This document shows, in pieces, positions 1-7,526 of a DNA stretch of 64,000 nt (the first letter of the stretch is position 1; each line of letters starts with the position of its first letter). The stretch spans positions 1 to 64,000 of the forward strand of contig NZ_JAKRWF010000004.1 in the NCBI RefSeq assembly GCF_022352215.1. The letters run 5' to 3'. The position numbers were made by a program, and so were the translations under genes. The DNA is from Flavihumibacter cheonanensis (GTDB lineage: Bacteria; Bacteroidota; Bacteroidia; Chitinophagales; Chitinophagaceae). A model generated the notes under the pieces. That model ran no database searches. It was not told the origin of the DNA and saw only the letters and a program-made list of their open reading frames with translations.

Positions 1-124
1 GTAGTAAGGAAAAAAACACACTTCTGAAGGCGAAGGGTGGTTGGAATTTCCCTTCTGGCTATCCTTTGCTTTCAAAAGAAAAAAGTTGATATTTTTTCAC
101 TCCCTCTAAAGGCCTATATACATA

Positions 125-143
125 GGAACCGACTGTTGCATGC
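125..143 (-). repeat. attC-like site, one arm (site cut by window start)
   Basis: The arm ends in ACTGTTGCATGC and resembles the right arms of the sites at 642-840 and 2104-2303 (ACCGACTGTTG). Its core GCATGCAAC (minus strand) is complementary to the 5' end of the cassette carrying the 171-608 gene, so this is that cassette's own recombination site. The other arm should lie left of the window. Confidence 0.55.
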
Positions 144-170
144 AGTTTCTAGAATCCTTACGGATAGGGC

Positions 171-608
171 TTACCAAAATTTCCACCATGATTTTTTGTC
201 TATTCGATTTGTCGCGTCAGATGTAAACTTGTTAGACCTATTCAGGAAGTAATTTATGTCGTAAAATTCATCATCGTCGCCTTGGACTTTGGCATTTAAT
301 TTTTCTGCTATTGCTATCATTTTCTTGATAGTTTCGTCATCTGGGTATTTAGTACTTATCATTCCGTTTCCATAGTCGAACCAAGGGATGTTATCTGTTG
401 CTTTCGTTGTATGTCCTGTCCAGTTACAAAAGCCAGGCACGTTTTGGAATGAATTCTCTGTTCCAGGAATTTTGACTTCATAGCCATTAGTTAAATCTAG
501 TTCATCGTCAGAGCGAACATAAGTCAACCATTCCTCAAGCGATATGTTACTTTCTTCTTCAAAGTCGTCCCAGTCATTACGTCTTACAATATGTAGGTTA
601 TATCCCAT
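171..608 (-). CDS. Cassette-borne hypothetical protein, acidic, 145 aa
   Basis: The start is the ATG at 608, 41 nt inside the cassette boundary. The product is soluble and acidic with many aromatic residues (DWDDFEEE near the N-terminus, WWKFW at the C-terminus) and has no signal peptide or membrane segment. Conserved-looking pieces are the N-terminal MGYNLHIVRR strand and the ISLEEWLTYV helix. I recall similar small proteins in other bacteria without an assigned function, and an immunity-protein role cannot be excluded. It is the only gene of its cassette, and the attC-like arm at 125-143 follows it. No function is claimed. Confidence 0.75.
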   Translation of the reverse strand: MGYNLHIVRRNDWDDFEEESNISLEEWLTYVRSDDELDLTNGYEVKIPGTENSFQNVPGFCNWTGHTTKATDNIPWFDYGNGMISTKYPDDETIKKMIAIAEKLNAKVQGDDDEFYDINYFLNRSNKFTSDATNRIDKKSWWKFW

Positions 609-641
609 GTCTGATTGAAAATTTGGGTGTCAAATATAATT

Positions 642-840
642 GCATGCAACGATTACGGCTTGGCGATAAGGCGGTTGTTGAAATTCTACAGCCGAAACCG
701 CTGCTAAAGTTATAAATAAAAGATTTTTACATTTTTTTGACCGGCTTTTTTCATTGGCTTGAACTGATGCTCCATAACAACTCAAATGTTGAATTTAAGT
801 GCGTCCCGCCGCCATTATTGCCAAACCGACTGTTGGCTGC
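642..840 (-). repeat. attC-like site A (follows the 848-1387 gene)
   Basis: The plus-strand left arm (about 642-675) begins GCATGCAACG and continues ACGGCTTGGCGATAAGGCGG. The right arm (about 808-840) is its imperfect reverse complement and ends ACTGTTGGCTGC. The two outer cores differ (GCATGCAAC against GCAGCCAAC), as expected for a site hybrid between two cassettes. The body is closely similar to site C at 2104-2303. Confidence 0.7.
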
Positions 841-847
841 TGTACTG

Positions 848-1387
848 TCAAAATAATTTAAGTCCAACACCTAAACTTACTGAACCGAAGTCCTCTTTTG
901 TTGTCTTTTCGCGATCAAAAATATTGATGTACGAAATTTTACCTGTCCACTTTTGTGATTTTGAAAAGTAGAAACCAAATGATGGTTTTATCCCTAGCAT
1001 TGTCTGTCCACTTATAAAACTTGGCCCAGCTATAAACGACAAGTAAACACTTTGTGTCGGGTTAAAAGATGTCCCTATAAAAAGATTTACCATTCCACGA
1101 ACATCGTTGTAATTCGTTGGTGTCGACCCGTCAGGATTTAGTCTTAAAACCTTATCGTCTTCCAAGTAAATGTCACCTGTTAGTTCAATTGTTGGTTTAA
1201 ATTTTGATTTGCTGTTAAGAATACTTTGAAGTCCAAAACCCACTCCCCAAGGATTGTTACCAATTGTCCTGTCATAAAGAGTTTTGTTGTATTGTGTCAA
1301 CAAATAAGTTGATAACATTTTTTGGTGTTGTGCAAAAGTTTGTGTCACAATGAAGAAAAGTATAAATGTCGTAATCACCTTTTGCAT
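848..1387 (-). CDS. Cassette-borne secreted/outer-membrane beta-barrel-like protein, copy 1 (179 aa)
   Basis: The start chosen is the ATG at 1387, which gives a clean signal peptide (MQKVITTFILFFIVTQTFAQ). A longer frame to 1567 would read through attC-like site B and is rejected. The rest is rich in alternating hydrophobic strands and ends in an aromatic residue (GVGLKLF), as in small outer-membrane barrels. The gene is nearly identical to the 2311-2850 gene: I count about six amino-acid differences over 179 residues, and their downstream palindromes are also alike. The whole cassette was therefore duplicated. The function is unknown. Confidence 0.8.
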   Translation of the reverse strand: MQKVITTFILFFIVTQTFAQHQKMLSTYLLTQYNKTLYDRTIGNNPWGVGFGLQSILNSKSKFKPTIELTGDIYLEDDKVLRLNPDGSTPTNYNDVRGMVNLFIGTSFNPTQSVYLSFIAGPSFISGQTMLGIKPSFGFYFSKSQKWTGKISYINIFDREKTTKEDFGSVSLGVGLKLF

Positions 1388-1406
1388 AGTTAGGTCGTTG
1401 TGTATA

Positions 1407-1605
1407 GCAGCCAACGGGCAGGTATTGCTGCAGGTGGGATATTTTATAACGTCCAGCCCGGAACCGCCGCCCAATTGAAATATAAAATTGAAGTTAACAA
1501 CAAAAAGCCAAATTGATATTCGTCTGCCCGAACCAAAGTACAGCGATGCAAACAGCCGAAGTTTCAACGTCCAGCCCCACTTGCAGCAATACCAATGTTG
1601 GCTGC
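1407..1605 (-). repeat. attC-like site B (follows the 1608-2078 gene)
   Basis: The left arm starts GCAGCCAACG and carries GGTATTGCTGCAGGTGGG. The right arm (about 1575-1605) carries CCCCACTTGCAGCAATACC and ends TGTTGGCTGC. The arms pair over roughly 30 nt with small bulges. The body resembles site E at 3559-3762. Confidence 0.7.
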
Positions 1606-1607
1606 TG

Positions 1608-2078
1608 TTAAGTCTTACGTTTGGTCAGTCTTTTGAACAGTCCCGCAATTAAGTTTATAACAAAAATAAATTGTCCCAACAGCAATACAAATATTGTTAT
1701 ACCAATAGCTTTTGTAAATGTCGTGTAATTATCAAATGAATTCCAAATGCTATAATCATAATACCGTCGTGGTGTTGGGTTCATAAAACTGTCACCGAAA
1801 AAAAGTGTCAATGCAAAAAGTAGAAGTGTCAAGATTGTTACAATAACATGTGTCCACGTAAGAGCTTTTGAATACAATATTCTATTTGTCAATAAATAAA
1901 GTGTCCATACAAATAAAGCTAACATTGCTAACAACCAAAAAACATGAGTATGAGCAATTACAAAATAAGTGTCGTGAAGATGTATGTCAACTGAATTGTT
2001 TTGTTTCAAAATAAAAAATGAGGTCAAAATCAAAATAAGTCCTGTCCACAAAAGTAAATTATAAGGTTTCTGTTTCAT
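1608..2078 (-). CDS. Cassette-borne four-helix membrane protein with COX1-like motif (156 aa)
   Basis: The start is the ATG at 2078 (MKQKPYNLLLWTG). An upstream in-frame ATG at 2111 lies on the cassette core and is less likely. I see about four membrane segments. Between the first two is HDTYFVIAHTHVF, strikingly like the HDTYYVVAHFHY segment of heme-copper oxidase subunit I that carries metal and heme ligands. The protein is far too short to be an oxidase (~156 aa against ~500). It may be a detached oxidase-helix homologue that binds heme or metal, or a sequence coincidence. The ORF ends in a basic tail (KRLTKRKT). It is the sole gene of its cassette. Confidence 0.75.
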   Translation of the reverse strand: MKQKPYNLLLWTGLILILTSFFILKQNNSVDIHLHDTYFVIAHTHVFWLLAMLALFVWTLYLLTNRILYSKALTWTHVIVTILTLLLFALTLFFGDSFMNPTPRRYYDYSIWNSFDNYTTFTKAIGITIFVLLLGQFIFVINLIAGLFKRLTKRKT

Positions 2079-2103
2079 GTGCAGGGTGTGTCCAAATTTA
2101 ATA

Positions 2104-2303
2104 GCAGCCAACGTTTACGGCTTGGCGATATGGCGGTAGTTGAAATTCTAAAGCCGAAACCGCTGCTAAATTTATAATAAAAAGCTTTTATTTATTCTAT
2201 TGCCCGGCCTTTTTCATTGGCATGAACTGATGATCGATAGCGAATCAAATGTTGAATTTATAAGCGTCCCGCCGGCATTATTGCCAAACCGACTGTTGGC
2301 TGC
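2104..2303 (-). repeat. attC-like site C (follows the 2311-2850 gene)
   Basis: The left arm (2104-2137) begins GCAGCCAACG and continues TTTACGGCTTGGCGATATGG. The right arm (2271-2303) ends GACTGTTGGCTGC. The site closely resembles site A, matching the near identity of the two genes upstream of them. Confidence 0.7.
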
Positions 2304-2310
2304 TGTACTG

Positions 2311-2850
2311 TCAAAATAATTTAAGTCCAACCCCTAAACTTACTGAACCGAAGTCCTCCTTTGTTGTCTTTTCGCGATCAAAAATATTAATGTACGAAAT
2401 TTTACCTGTCCACTTTTGTGATTTTGAAAAGTAGAAACCAAATGATGGTTTTATCCCTAGCATTGTCTGCCCACTTATAAAACTTGGTCCAGCTACAAAC
2501 GACAAGTAAACACTTTGTATCGGGTTAAAAGATGTCCCTATAAAAAGATTTACCATTCCAAGAACATCGTTGTAATTCGTTGGTGTCGACCCGTCAGTAT
2601 TTAGTCTTAAAACCTTATCGTCTTCCAAGTAAATGTCACCTGTCAGTTCAATTGTTGGTTTAAATTTTGATTTGCTGTTAATAATGCTTTGAAGTCCAAA
2701 ACCCACTCCCCAAGGATTGTTTCCAATTGTCCTGTCATAAAGTGTTTTGTTGTATTGTGTCAACAAATAAGTTGATAACATTTTTTGGTGTTGTGCAAAA
2801 GTTTGTGTCACAATGAATATAAGTATAAATGTCGTAATCACCTTTTGCAT
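2311..2850 (-). CDS. Cassette-borne secreted/outer-membrane beta-barrel-like protein, copy 2 (179 aa)
   Basis: The start is the ATG at 2850, directly before a signal peptide (MQKVITTFILIFIVTQTFAQ). It is the near-identical partner of the 848-1387 protein. The differences I see include Phe/Ile in the signal peptide, Leu/Ile, Pro/Thr, Arg/Leu, Thr/Ile and Ile/Val changes. The two copies are separated by one unrelated cassette, so they are not a simple tandem duplication. The strand-rich sequence and C-terminal Phe fit a small outer-membrane barrel, but I do not recognise a named family. The start codon is 27 nt inside the cassette boundary, as for copy 1. Confidence 0.8.
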   Translation of the reverse strand: MQKVITTFILIFIVTQTFAQHQKMLSTYLLTQYNKTLYDRTIGNNPWGVGFGLQSIINSKSKFKPTIELTGDIYLEDDKVLRLNTDGSTPTNYNDVLGMVNLFIGTSFNPIQSVYLSFVAGPSFISGQTMLGIKPSFGFYFSKSQKWTGKISYINIFDREKTTKEDFGSVSLGVGLKLF

Positions 2851-2869
2851 AGTGAGGTCGTTTTGTATA

Positions 2870-3004
2870 GCAGCCAACGGCCGGGTATTGCTGAAGTGCG
2901 GCCCCGCAGCATGCCCAATTATTTAGTTTGTTAAAAGGTGTTTTGGTCTTTCAAGTTTTATGGTCGTCCCGCCCGCATTTACAGCAATACCATTGTTGCA
3001 CGCC
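2870..3004 (-). repeat. attC-like site D (follows the cassette without a clear gene)
   Basis: The left arm starts GCAGCCAACG and carries GGTATTGCTG. The right arm (about 2975-3004) carries CAGCAATACC and ends TGTTGCACGCC. The outer cores differ between the two arms. This is the shortest site of the array, ~135 bp against ~200 bp for the others. Confidence 0.65.
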
Positions 3005-3558
3005 GCGTACTAATCCTGATGCAATGATTTTCGTTGTACTTTTCCTCCGGATGTTACGATTACGATTAGTTTAAATATCCGGTTGTCGTGTCGCGATTAC
3101 TGCACAGCTTTTGCTTTGCATTTTATTTGCACCCTACTTACCGCTTCATTATGAGTCTTGATAATAGGGCTGTGGTATTCGTAATCACTGGATCCTGCAC
3201 CTAGTCAAGCACCCCGCGTTCCCAACTTTGAACCCTTCAAATTATTGGGGTGTGGTGTTACACTGATAGCGGAATTCCACAGTCGCGGCTGGTGGTGTTG
3301 CTATTCTACAGAAAATGTCGCGTCGCAACCTGCCCACCTTACTATTTTGTTTGCTACCATGAACCTGGGGTACCTTGCCCACAGGAAATGATTCAAAGCA
3401 ATAATGAAATGCACAATTCAGATACCACACTTGGCTATTCATTGTCACGATTACTTTCTGATATGCTTGAGTCCTCGGTATGTTAATCAAAAGTCGCCCC
3501 GAAACTTAAGCCGCCCGAATTTTTGTCCGGGTAGCTGCACTTTAGGGCCAGGATAAGT
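3005..3558. other. Cassette body with no convincing gene
   Basis: This 554-bp body lies between sites D and E. Two opposing ORFs of about 80 codons occupy the same stretch (3242-3490 minus, 3250-3486 plus). Neither has a recognisable domain, a signal peptide or a normal composition, so I do not call either. Cassettes without a clear gene are common in integrons. Confidence 0.5.
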
Positions 3559-3762
3559 GGCGTGCAACGAACAGGTATTGCTGCAGGTGGGATATTTGGA
3601 AATCGTCCCGCCCGGAACTGCTGCCCGGTTTTATTTTGAATTTGAAGATAAGAACTAAAAGCCTGGCTTTATTCGTCCAGCCGATAACTGCTGCCGAGTA
3701 GCGAACCAAAGTCGATTGCTCCAACGTCGAGCCCCACTTGCAGCAATACCCTTGTTGGCTGC
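3559..3762 (-). repeat. attC-like site E (follows the 3775-4239 gene)
   Basis: The left arm starts GGCGTGCAACG and carries GGTATTGCTGCAGGTGGG. The right arm (3732-3762) carries CCCCACTTGCAGCAATACC and ends TGTTGGCTGC. The GTTGCACGCC core on its left side reappears as the outer core of site D, the next site along the array. Confidence 0.7.
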
Positions 3763-3774
3763 AGGGCTTCCTAA

Positions 3775-4239
3775 TTATTGAGCAGTATATTCCCGTTGAA
3801 TTAATAAATTTATTGTTCCGCCACTATAACCAACGTTTTCGTTTCTCTGGACGACAAGCTTTGTTGAATTCAAACTAACGATGATATAAGTAAAGGAGGC
3901 AAAAGGACTTCCACTTATATTTATTTCTTTATTTCCGTTTGCTAAGGTCCACTTGCTGTTGTAAACACCGGAACTTCCTGAGGGAACACAAGTAGGTGCA
4001 TCTTTGATTACTAAATCTCCGTTTGGTTGATACGTCCAAAGCATTTCTGAGTAACACCCACATGGTGAATACCAATTCGGCGATTGTCCTGCAAGAGGCG
4101 TCCCTTGTAGAGGCGTAATTACATCCCATGCTGTCATTTTCCAACTTTTCGTAAGAAGCTCAGGTGTTCTGTCAACAACTTCGTCTTTCCTACAACTAAA
4201 GCATGTCAACATTGTCAGCAGTATGAATAATTGTTTCAT
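3775..4239 (-). CDS. Cassette-borne lipoprotein, lipocalin-like (154 aa)
   Basis: The start is the ATG at 4239 (MKQLFILLTMLTCFSCRKDE), which gives a lipoprotein signal peptide with lipobox CFSC. An upstream in-frame ATG at 4302 would bury the signal peptide and is rejected. After the lipid-anchored cysteine the protein reads LLTKSWKMTAW and continues as a strand-rich ~130-residue domain, the layout of lipocalin-like lipoproteins common in Bacteroidota. Several cysteines occur in the middle (YSPCGCYSE and PTCVPS). It is probably exported and membrane anchored. The ligand is unknown. This is the first cassette of the array as read on the minus strand. Confidence 0.8.
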   Translation of the reverse strand: MKQLFILLTMLTCFSCRKDEVVDRTPELLTKSWKMTAWDVITPLQGTPLAGQSPNWYSPCGCYSEMLWTYQPNGDLVIKDAPTCVPSGSSGVYNSKWTLANGNKEINISGSPFASFTYIIVSLNSTKLVVQRNENVGYSGGTINLLIQREYTAQ

Positions 4240-4323
4240 GTTTACGATTTTAATATTTGTCAAAATGAAAAGTACAAAAGGTTTATAAATTAATGTTGTC
4301 AAGCAGTGGCGGTCGGTCGCCTT

Positions 4324-4333
4324 GCAGCCAACG
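4324..4333 (-). repeat. Isolated cassette core half-site (array edge)
   Basis: GCAGCCAACG matches the left-arm cores of sites B, C and D, but I find no partner arm on the right. It therefore marks the upstream edge of the array, where an attI or the remains of a deleted site would be expected. Confidence 0.5.
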
Positions 4334-5480
4334 CGTTTATTTACGCAATTAGACGAAGGACGTTTAAAATTAAATTATTCATTTTCAATTGCCTCCTTCG
4401 CGGTGAGGCAGATTGTGGTTGCGCCAATACAATTTGGGGGTGGGGGTGCGTTGAAGTGTATTGTTGCCTCACCATAATTGATTCACCTTTTTCCTTCCTC
4501 CCTCTTCAATTCCTGCAATGCTTCGCCACCTGAGTCCCATTGGGGATCAAAGGAAAGGTGCTTAAACTTATACTTTTCCGGGGATCTGTGCAAGGACTGC
4601 CGGACTTTTTATCAATACTTTTTTAGGAGAAGGGGAGTCGGGGGTTTCGCCGGGTTATTGGGCGCTGGATGAGCAGTCTTAATTCGACTAACCATTGCTG
4701 TTGGATGCAATCCGGTTTTTTTGTTGGAGACCCCAAAAGAACTGAATAAAATCGGGTTGCATGATGTTGAAGGGCGCTGAATTGGGTTGCTTACGGAGGA
4801 AGTTGTATAGCTATTTAGGTTTTACAAACTTTAGGTGTATAGGTATAACAGTATTAATAATCCAAACTGTATAGTTATTTTAGGATCCGACATTATAAGG
4901 CTGATCGGTTGAAGAACGGTTGCTGAACGGTTCACTGACGGTTGGAGAACGATGCCGGAACGGTGATAGAACGATGCCAGAACGGTCAAACATTAGTGCC
5001 GGAACGGTCAACTGCTGCCGAATGGTCGAACAAAGTAGGCCGAATGGTAGGTGCTAATCCAACTATTGAAAATGATTGCGTTCAGCAAAACTGAAGCCAG
5101 ACCATTTCACTACAGTAAACTAGTATTTTTTTTGATTTTCGCCAAAGTTTAGTTGTATCCAATCGGTCCTCCTTTTGATTGATTGAGTGGAAACCCAGCT
5201 ACCCTGGATGCTACCGATTGCCTGGCCTCGCCCCCTCCAATCTTGCGCCTGATCAATAAATGTTTAAAATACCGGAATTATTTTTTTTGTTGTTCAAAAC
5301 ATTCCTATATTAGACATTGTTGAAACATTGATTCAACGGCACCATCCCAGGGTACTCATTTCTGGCTCCTCGCCCGAAGGTTGGTTAGGCTCAAATTACC
5401 CTCATAACAGCAACAACAGGACAGTTTCAATCAAACTGTAACAACCAGATTGGCTTTGGTCTTTCGGACAGGCTTTGGCA
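4334..5480. other. Long intergenic region without a supported gene
   Basis: Short open frames here lack domains and normal protein composition. The stretch contains a G-rich tract near 4433-4447, the 11-bp repeat array at 4902-5048 and AT-rich tracts near 5130 and 5280. I see no integrase gene or remnant, no tRNA and no clear promoter. Confidence 0.6.
4902..5048. repeat. Helically phased 11-bp tandem repeat, core AACGGT
   Basis: Cores occur at 4904, 4915, 4926, 4937, 4948, 4959, 4970 and 4981, exactly 11 bp apart, as AACGGT or one-base variants (ATCGGT, GACGGT, AACGAT). The unit is about RGAACGRTNNN. Further copies at 5003, 5021 and 5043 are more loosely spaced. Since 11 is not a multiple of three and no frame is open, this is non-coding. 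Confidence 0.8.
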
Positions 5481-5496
5481 TGTGATTAATATCACA
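5481..5496. promoter_or_regulatory. CRP-consensus palindrome TGTGA-N6-TCACA
   Basis: TGTGATTAATATCACA has perfect 6-bp arms and is identical to the classical CRP half-site pair and spacing. It lies 64 bp before the start codon of the first gene of the 5561-23424 block. A CRP/FNR-family regulator is the natural candidate. Which one, and whether it activates or represses, cannot be read from the sequence. Confidence 0.6.
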
Positions 5497-5560
5497 TTTT
5501 TTCAGACAGGAATAGTGTAACTTATACAATTATTACTAACGATTGCAAAAACTTTAGCAG

Positions 5561-6043
5561 ATGACCTGTCGTCCTAAAGTAAAGGGTTGTAGTCCCTGCC
5601 ATCAAGTTTCGGTGCCTCCCCCGGGTAAAAAGAAAGACTTCGGTCTGCTCTCCGGCATTCTGCTGGCAGTGCTTCCCAAATGCCCCTTTTGCTTCGTTGC
5701 CTTTTCCAGCACCCTTGTCCTCTGTGGGAAAGGAGAAACGATTAGCCAGTCTAATTCTCACTCCTCCACCCCAACTATTCTCTTTGCTGCTGTCTTTTGC
5801 TCACTCGCAATTTTGAGTATCGCCCTCAGCTACAAAGATTCCCGTACCCGCTATGCGTTGTTGGTGGCTTTCGGTGGTACTGCCTGCATCCTTACCAGTG
5901 TGCTGCTCGCAGGTGGTGAACCACTATATTATTTCGGTGTGCTCCTGATTATGGGTGCAGTGGCTATCAACATGCGCAGGTTTCGCTTATTGGAGAAAAT
6001 GAACCATTGGTTTCGCGGTAGAATGATGAAAAAAGTTGCCTGA
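5561..6043 (+). CDS. Small Cys-containing membrane protein (160 aa)
   Basis: This protein begins with a cysteine-containing segment (MTCRPKVKGCSPCH), followed by about four hydrophobic segments. The first holds LPKCPFCF, a CPxC motif inside or at the edge of the membrane. Such motifs are seen in MerC/MerT-like and other small metal- or thiol-handling membrane proteins of Bacteroidota, but I cannot name a family. The C-terminus is basic. The gene stands 56 bp before coxM on the same strand and behind the CRP-like site, so it may be co-transcribed with the CO dehydrogenase block. A role in metal or redox supply would be inference. Confidence 0.75.
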   Translation: MTCRPKVKGCSPCHQVSVPPPGKKKDFGLLSGILLAVLPKCPFCFVAFSSTLVLCGKGETISQSNSHSSTPTILFAAVFCSLAILSIALSYKDSRTRYALLVAFGGTACILTSVLLAGGEPLYYFGVLLIMGAVAINMRRFRLLEKMNHWFRGRMMKKVA

Positions 6044-6068
6044 TCCGTCAGGCTAAACATAGATTTTG
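6036..6068 (+). promoter_or_regulatory. Possible internal promoter before coxM
   Basis: A TTG at 6036-6038 is followed after 21 nt by TAGATTTTG at 6060-6068. This is the Bacteroidota -33/-7 pattern (TTG, TAnnTTTG) with one extra T in the -7 box. The coxM ATG is at 6100. It suggests that coxM onward could be transcribed without the 5561 gene. The match is imperfect. Confidence 0.3.
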
Positions 6069-6099
6069 AATCAACATCTAAACAGCTAAACTAAAAGCT

Positions 6100-6972
6100 A
6101 TGATCCCGCAGTCATTCCAGTACGAATCACCAGGCTCCCTGGCTGAAGCTATCTCCATGCTTCAGCAATATGGAGAGGATGCAAAAATCCTGTCGGGGGG
6201 ACACAGCCTGATCCCCATGATGAAACTCCGGTTCGCCACACCCGAGTACCTGATTGATATTAATAACATACCCGGACTTTCCTACATCCGGGAAGAAAAC
6301 GGTGTGCTGAAAATTGGTGGCCTCACCCGGGAAGCAGAACTCGAACATTCCGATCTGCTCAAACAACATTTCCCCATCTTCGCAGATGTTACCAAACTCA
6401 TTGCCGACCCCCAAGTACGCAACATGGGTACCATCGGCGGTAACCTGGCCCACGGTGATGCAGCCAATGACCATCCCGCTGTTATGATGGCCCTCCATGC
6501 TACTGTTGTGGCTACCGGCCCAGAAGGCGAAAGAGAAATCCCCATCGATGAATTCTTCTACGGGTTCTACATGACTGCGCTGCAACACGGTGATATCCTC
6601 ACCGAAATCAGAATCCCCATGCCTCCCCCCGGAACCGGTAGCGCCTACCACAAAATGGAAAGAAAAGTGGGCGATTATGCTACCGCCGGTGTGGCTGTTC
6701 AAATCACAATTGGAGATAATGGGGTGGTTACTGCTGCAGGTATCGGGCTCACCAATGTAAACCCTGTTCCGCTGCGTGCTGCACGTTCTGAACAGGCCCT
6801 GATCGGTAAGCCTTTAACCGAAGAAACCATCAATGAAGCAGCTCTGTATGCATCAGAAGATTGTAACCCTTCTTCCGACCTGCGGGGTAGTGAAGAATAC
6901 AAACGCTCCATCGTGGCCACCCTCGTCAAGCGGATGATTCACCAGGCTGTCAACCGCGCCAATAATTCATGA
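6100..6972 (+). CDS. coxM: Aerobic CO dehydrogenase, FAD-binding medium subunit
   Basis: This is the flavoprotein subunit of molybdenum CO dehydrogenase and passes electrons from the iron-sulfur subunit to the respiratory chain. The FAD-binding motifs are visible: SGGHSLIP at residues 32-39, and TIGGNLAHGDAANDHPA around residues 110-126. The latter is very close to CoxM proteins rather than to plant or animal xanthine dehydrogenases. The length of 290 aa is normal. It begins the canonical M-S-L order, and coxS follows after 21 nt. It is cytoplasmic and peripherally membrane associated in known systems. Confidence 0.93.
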   Translation: MIPQSFQYESPGSLAEAISMLQQYGEDAKILSGGHSLIPMMKLRFATPEYLIDINNIPGLSYIREENGVLKIGGLTREAELEHSDLLKQHFPIFADVTKLIADPQVRNMGTIGGNLAHGDAANDHPAVMMALHATVVATGPEGEREIPIDEFFYGFYMTALQHGDILTEIRIPMPPPGTGSAYHKMERKVGDYATAGVAVQITIGDNGVVTAAGIGLTNVNPVPLRAARSEQALIGKPLTEETINEAALYASEDCNPSSDLRGSEEYKRSIVATLVKRMIHQAVNRANNS

Positions 6973-6993
6973 ACCTTCAAAACCTAGTATAGT

Positions 6994-7497
6994 ATGCTTA
7001 AAGAAATAACGATTACTGTTAACGGTCAGCAACATACGCTGGAAGTGGAACCGCGACTCCTGCTCGTCCACATGATCCGCGAAGTACTGAACCTAACGGG
7101 CACGCATATTGGCTGCGATACCTCCAGCTGTGGCGCCTGTACCATTTTACTCGATGGCAAATCCATCAAATCCTGCACCGTACTCGCTGTTCAGGCCAAT
7201 GGTAAATCTATTACCACTATTGAAGGCGTGGCACAGGATAACCAGTTATCTCCCCTGCAGGAAGGCTTCAAAGAGAACCATGGTTTGCATTGCGGCTTCT
7301 GTACACCGGGCATGATTCTGCGCGCTACTGAACTGCTTGCTCAGAATCCCAATCCTACCGAGGATGAGATTCGCTGGGGTATTGCGGGTAACCTTTGCCG
7401 TTGCACCGGCTATAACAATATCGTGAAAGCCATTCAATACGCGGGCGCCAAAATCCGCGGAGAGGAATTGCCTTCTACCGAACCAGAATTTGTATAA
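6994..7497 (+). CDS. coxS: Aerobic CO dehydrogenase, [2Fe-2S] small subunit
   Basis: This subunit carries two [2Fe-2S] clusters that link the molybdenum site to FAD. The N-terminal plant-ferredoxin-type cluster is ligated by C41, C46, C49 and C61 (CDTSSCGAC, then KSC). The C-terminal cluster uses HCGFCTPGM and NLCRCTGY. The 167-aa length is typical. It sits between coxM and coxL, 29 nt before the latter. All eight expected cysteines are present, so the protein looks functional. Confidence 0.95.
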   Translation: MLKEITITVNGQQHTLEVEPRLLLVHMIREVLNLTGTHIGCDTSSCGACTILLDGKSIKSCTVLAVQANGKSITTIEGVAQDNQLSPLQEGFKENHGLHCGFCTPGMILRATELLAQNPNPTEDEIRWGIAGNLCRCTGYNNIVKAIQYAGAKIRGEELPSTEPEFV

Positions 7498-7526
7498 TAT
7501 TCAAAACCGATTCAATTAGTTGCTTT

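Larger units (their letters stand above)
1..4333 (-). mobile_element. Integron-type gene-cassette array without visible integrase (CALIN-like)
   Basis: Six units, read on the minus strand, each consist of a short leader, usually one small gene, and a long imperfect palindrome. Inferred boundaries are 4331, 3567, 2877, 2111, 1414 and 649, and the last unit runs out of the window. All supported genes share one orientation and start 27-92 nt inside the 5' boundary. Core ends come in three variants (GTTGGCTGC, GTTGCATGC, GTTGCACGCC). Each cassette's 5' end matches, as reverse complement, the outer core of its own downstream site, not the other arm of the neighbouring site. That is the pattern left by integron recombination between G and TT. 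The cores deviate by one base from GTTRRRY. No intI gene is seen up to 5500. Confidence 0.7.

Noticed and set aside
1388-1567. N-terminal extension of the 848-1387 protein
   Set aside because: It would translate the attC-like site B and hide a clear signal peptide. The near-identical copy at 2311-2850 has no such extension.
3242-3490. Two opposing ~80-codon ORFs in the cassette body between sites D and E
   Set aside because: They occupy the same bases on both strands, have no domain, no signal peptide and unusual composition. Neither has more support than the other.
4306-4672. Short plus-strand ORFs at the array edge
   Set aside because: They have no recognisable motif and low-complexity translations. 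They do not resemble an integron integrase.
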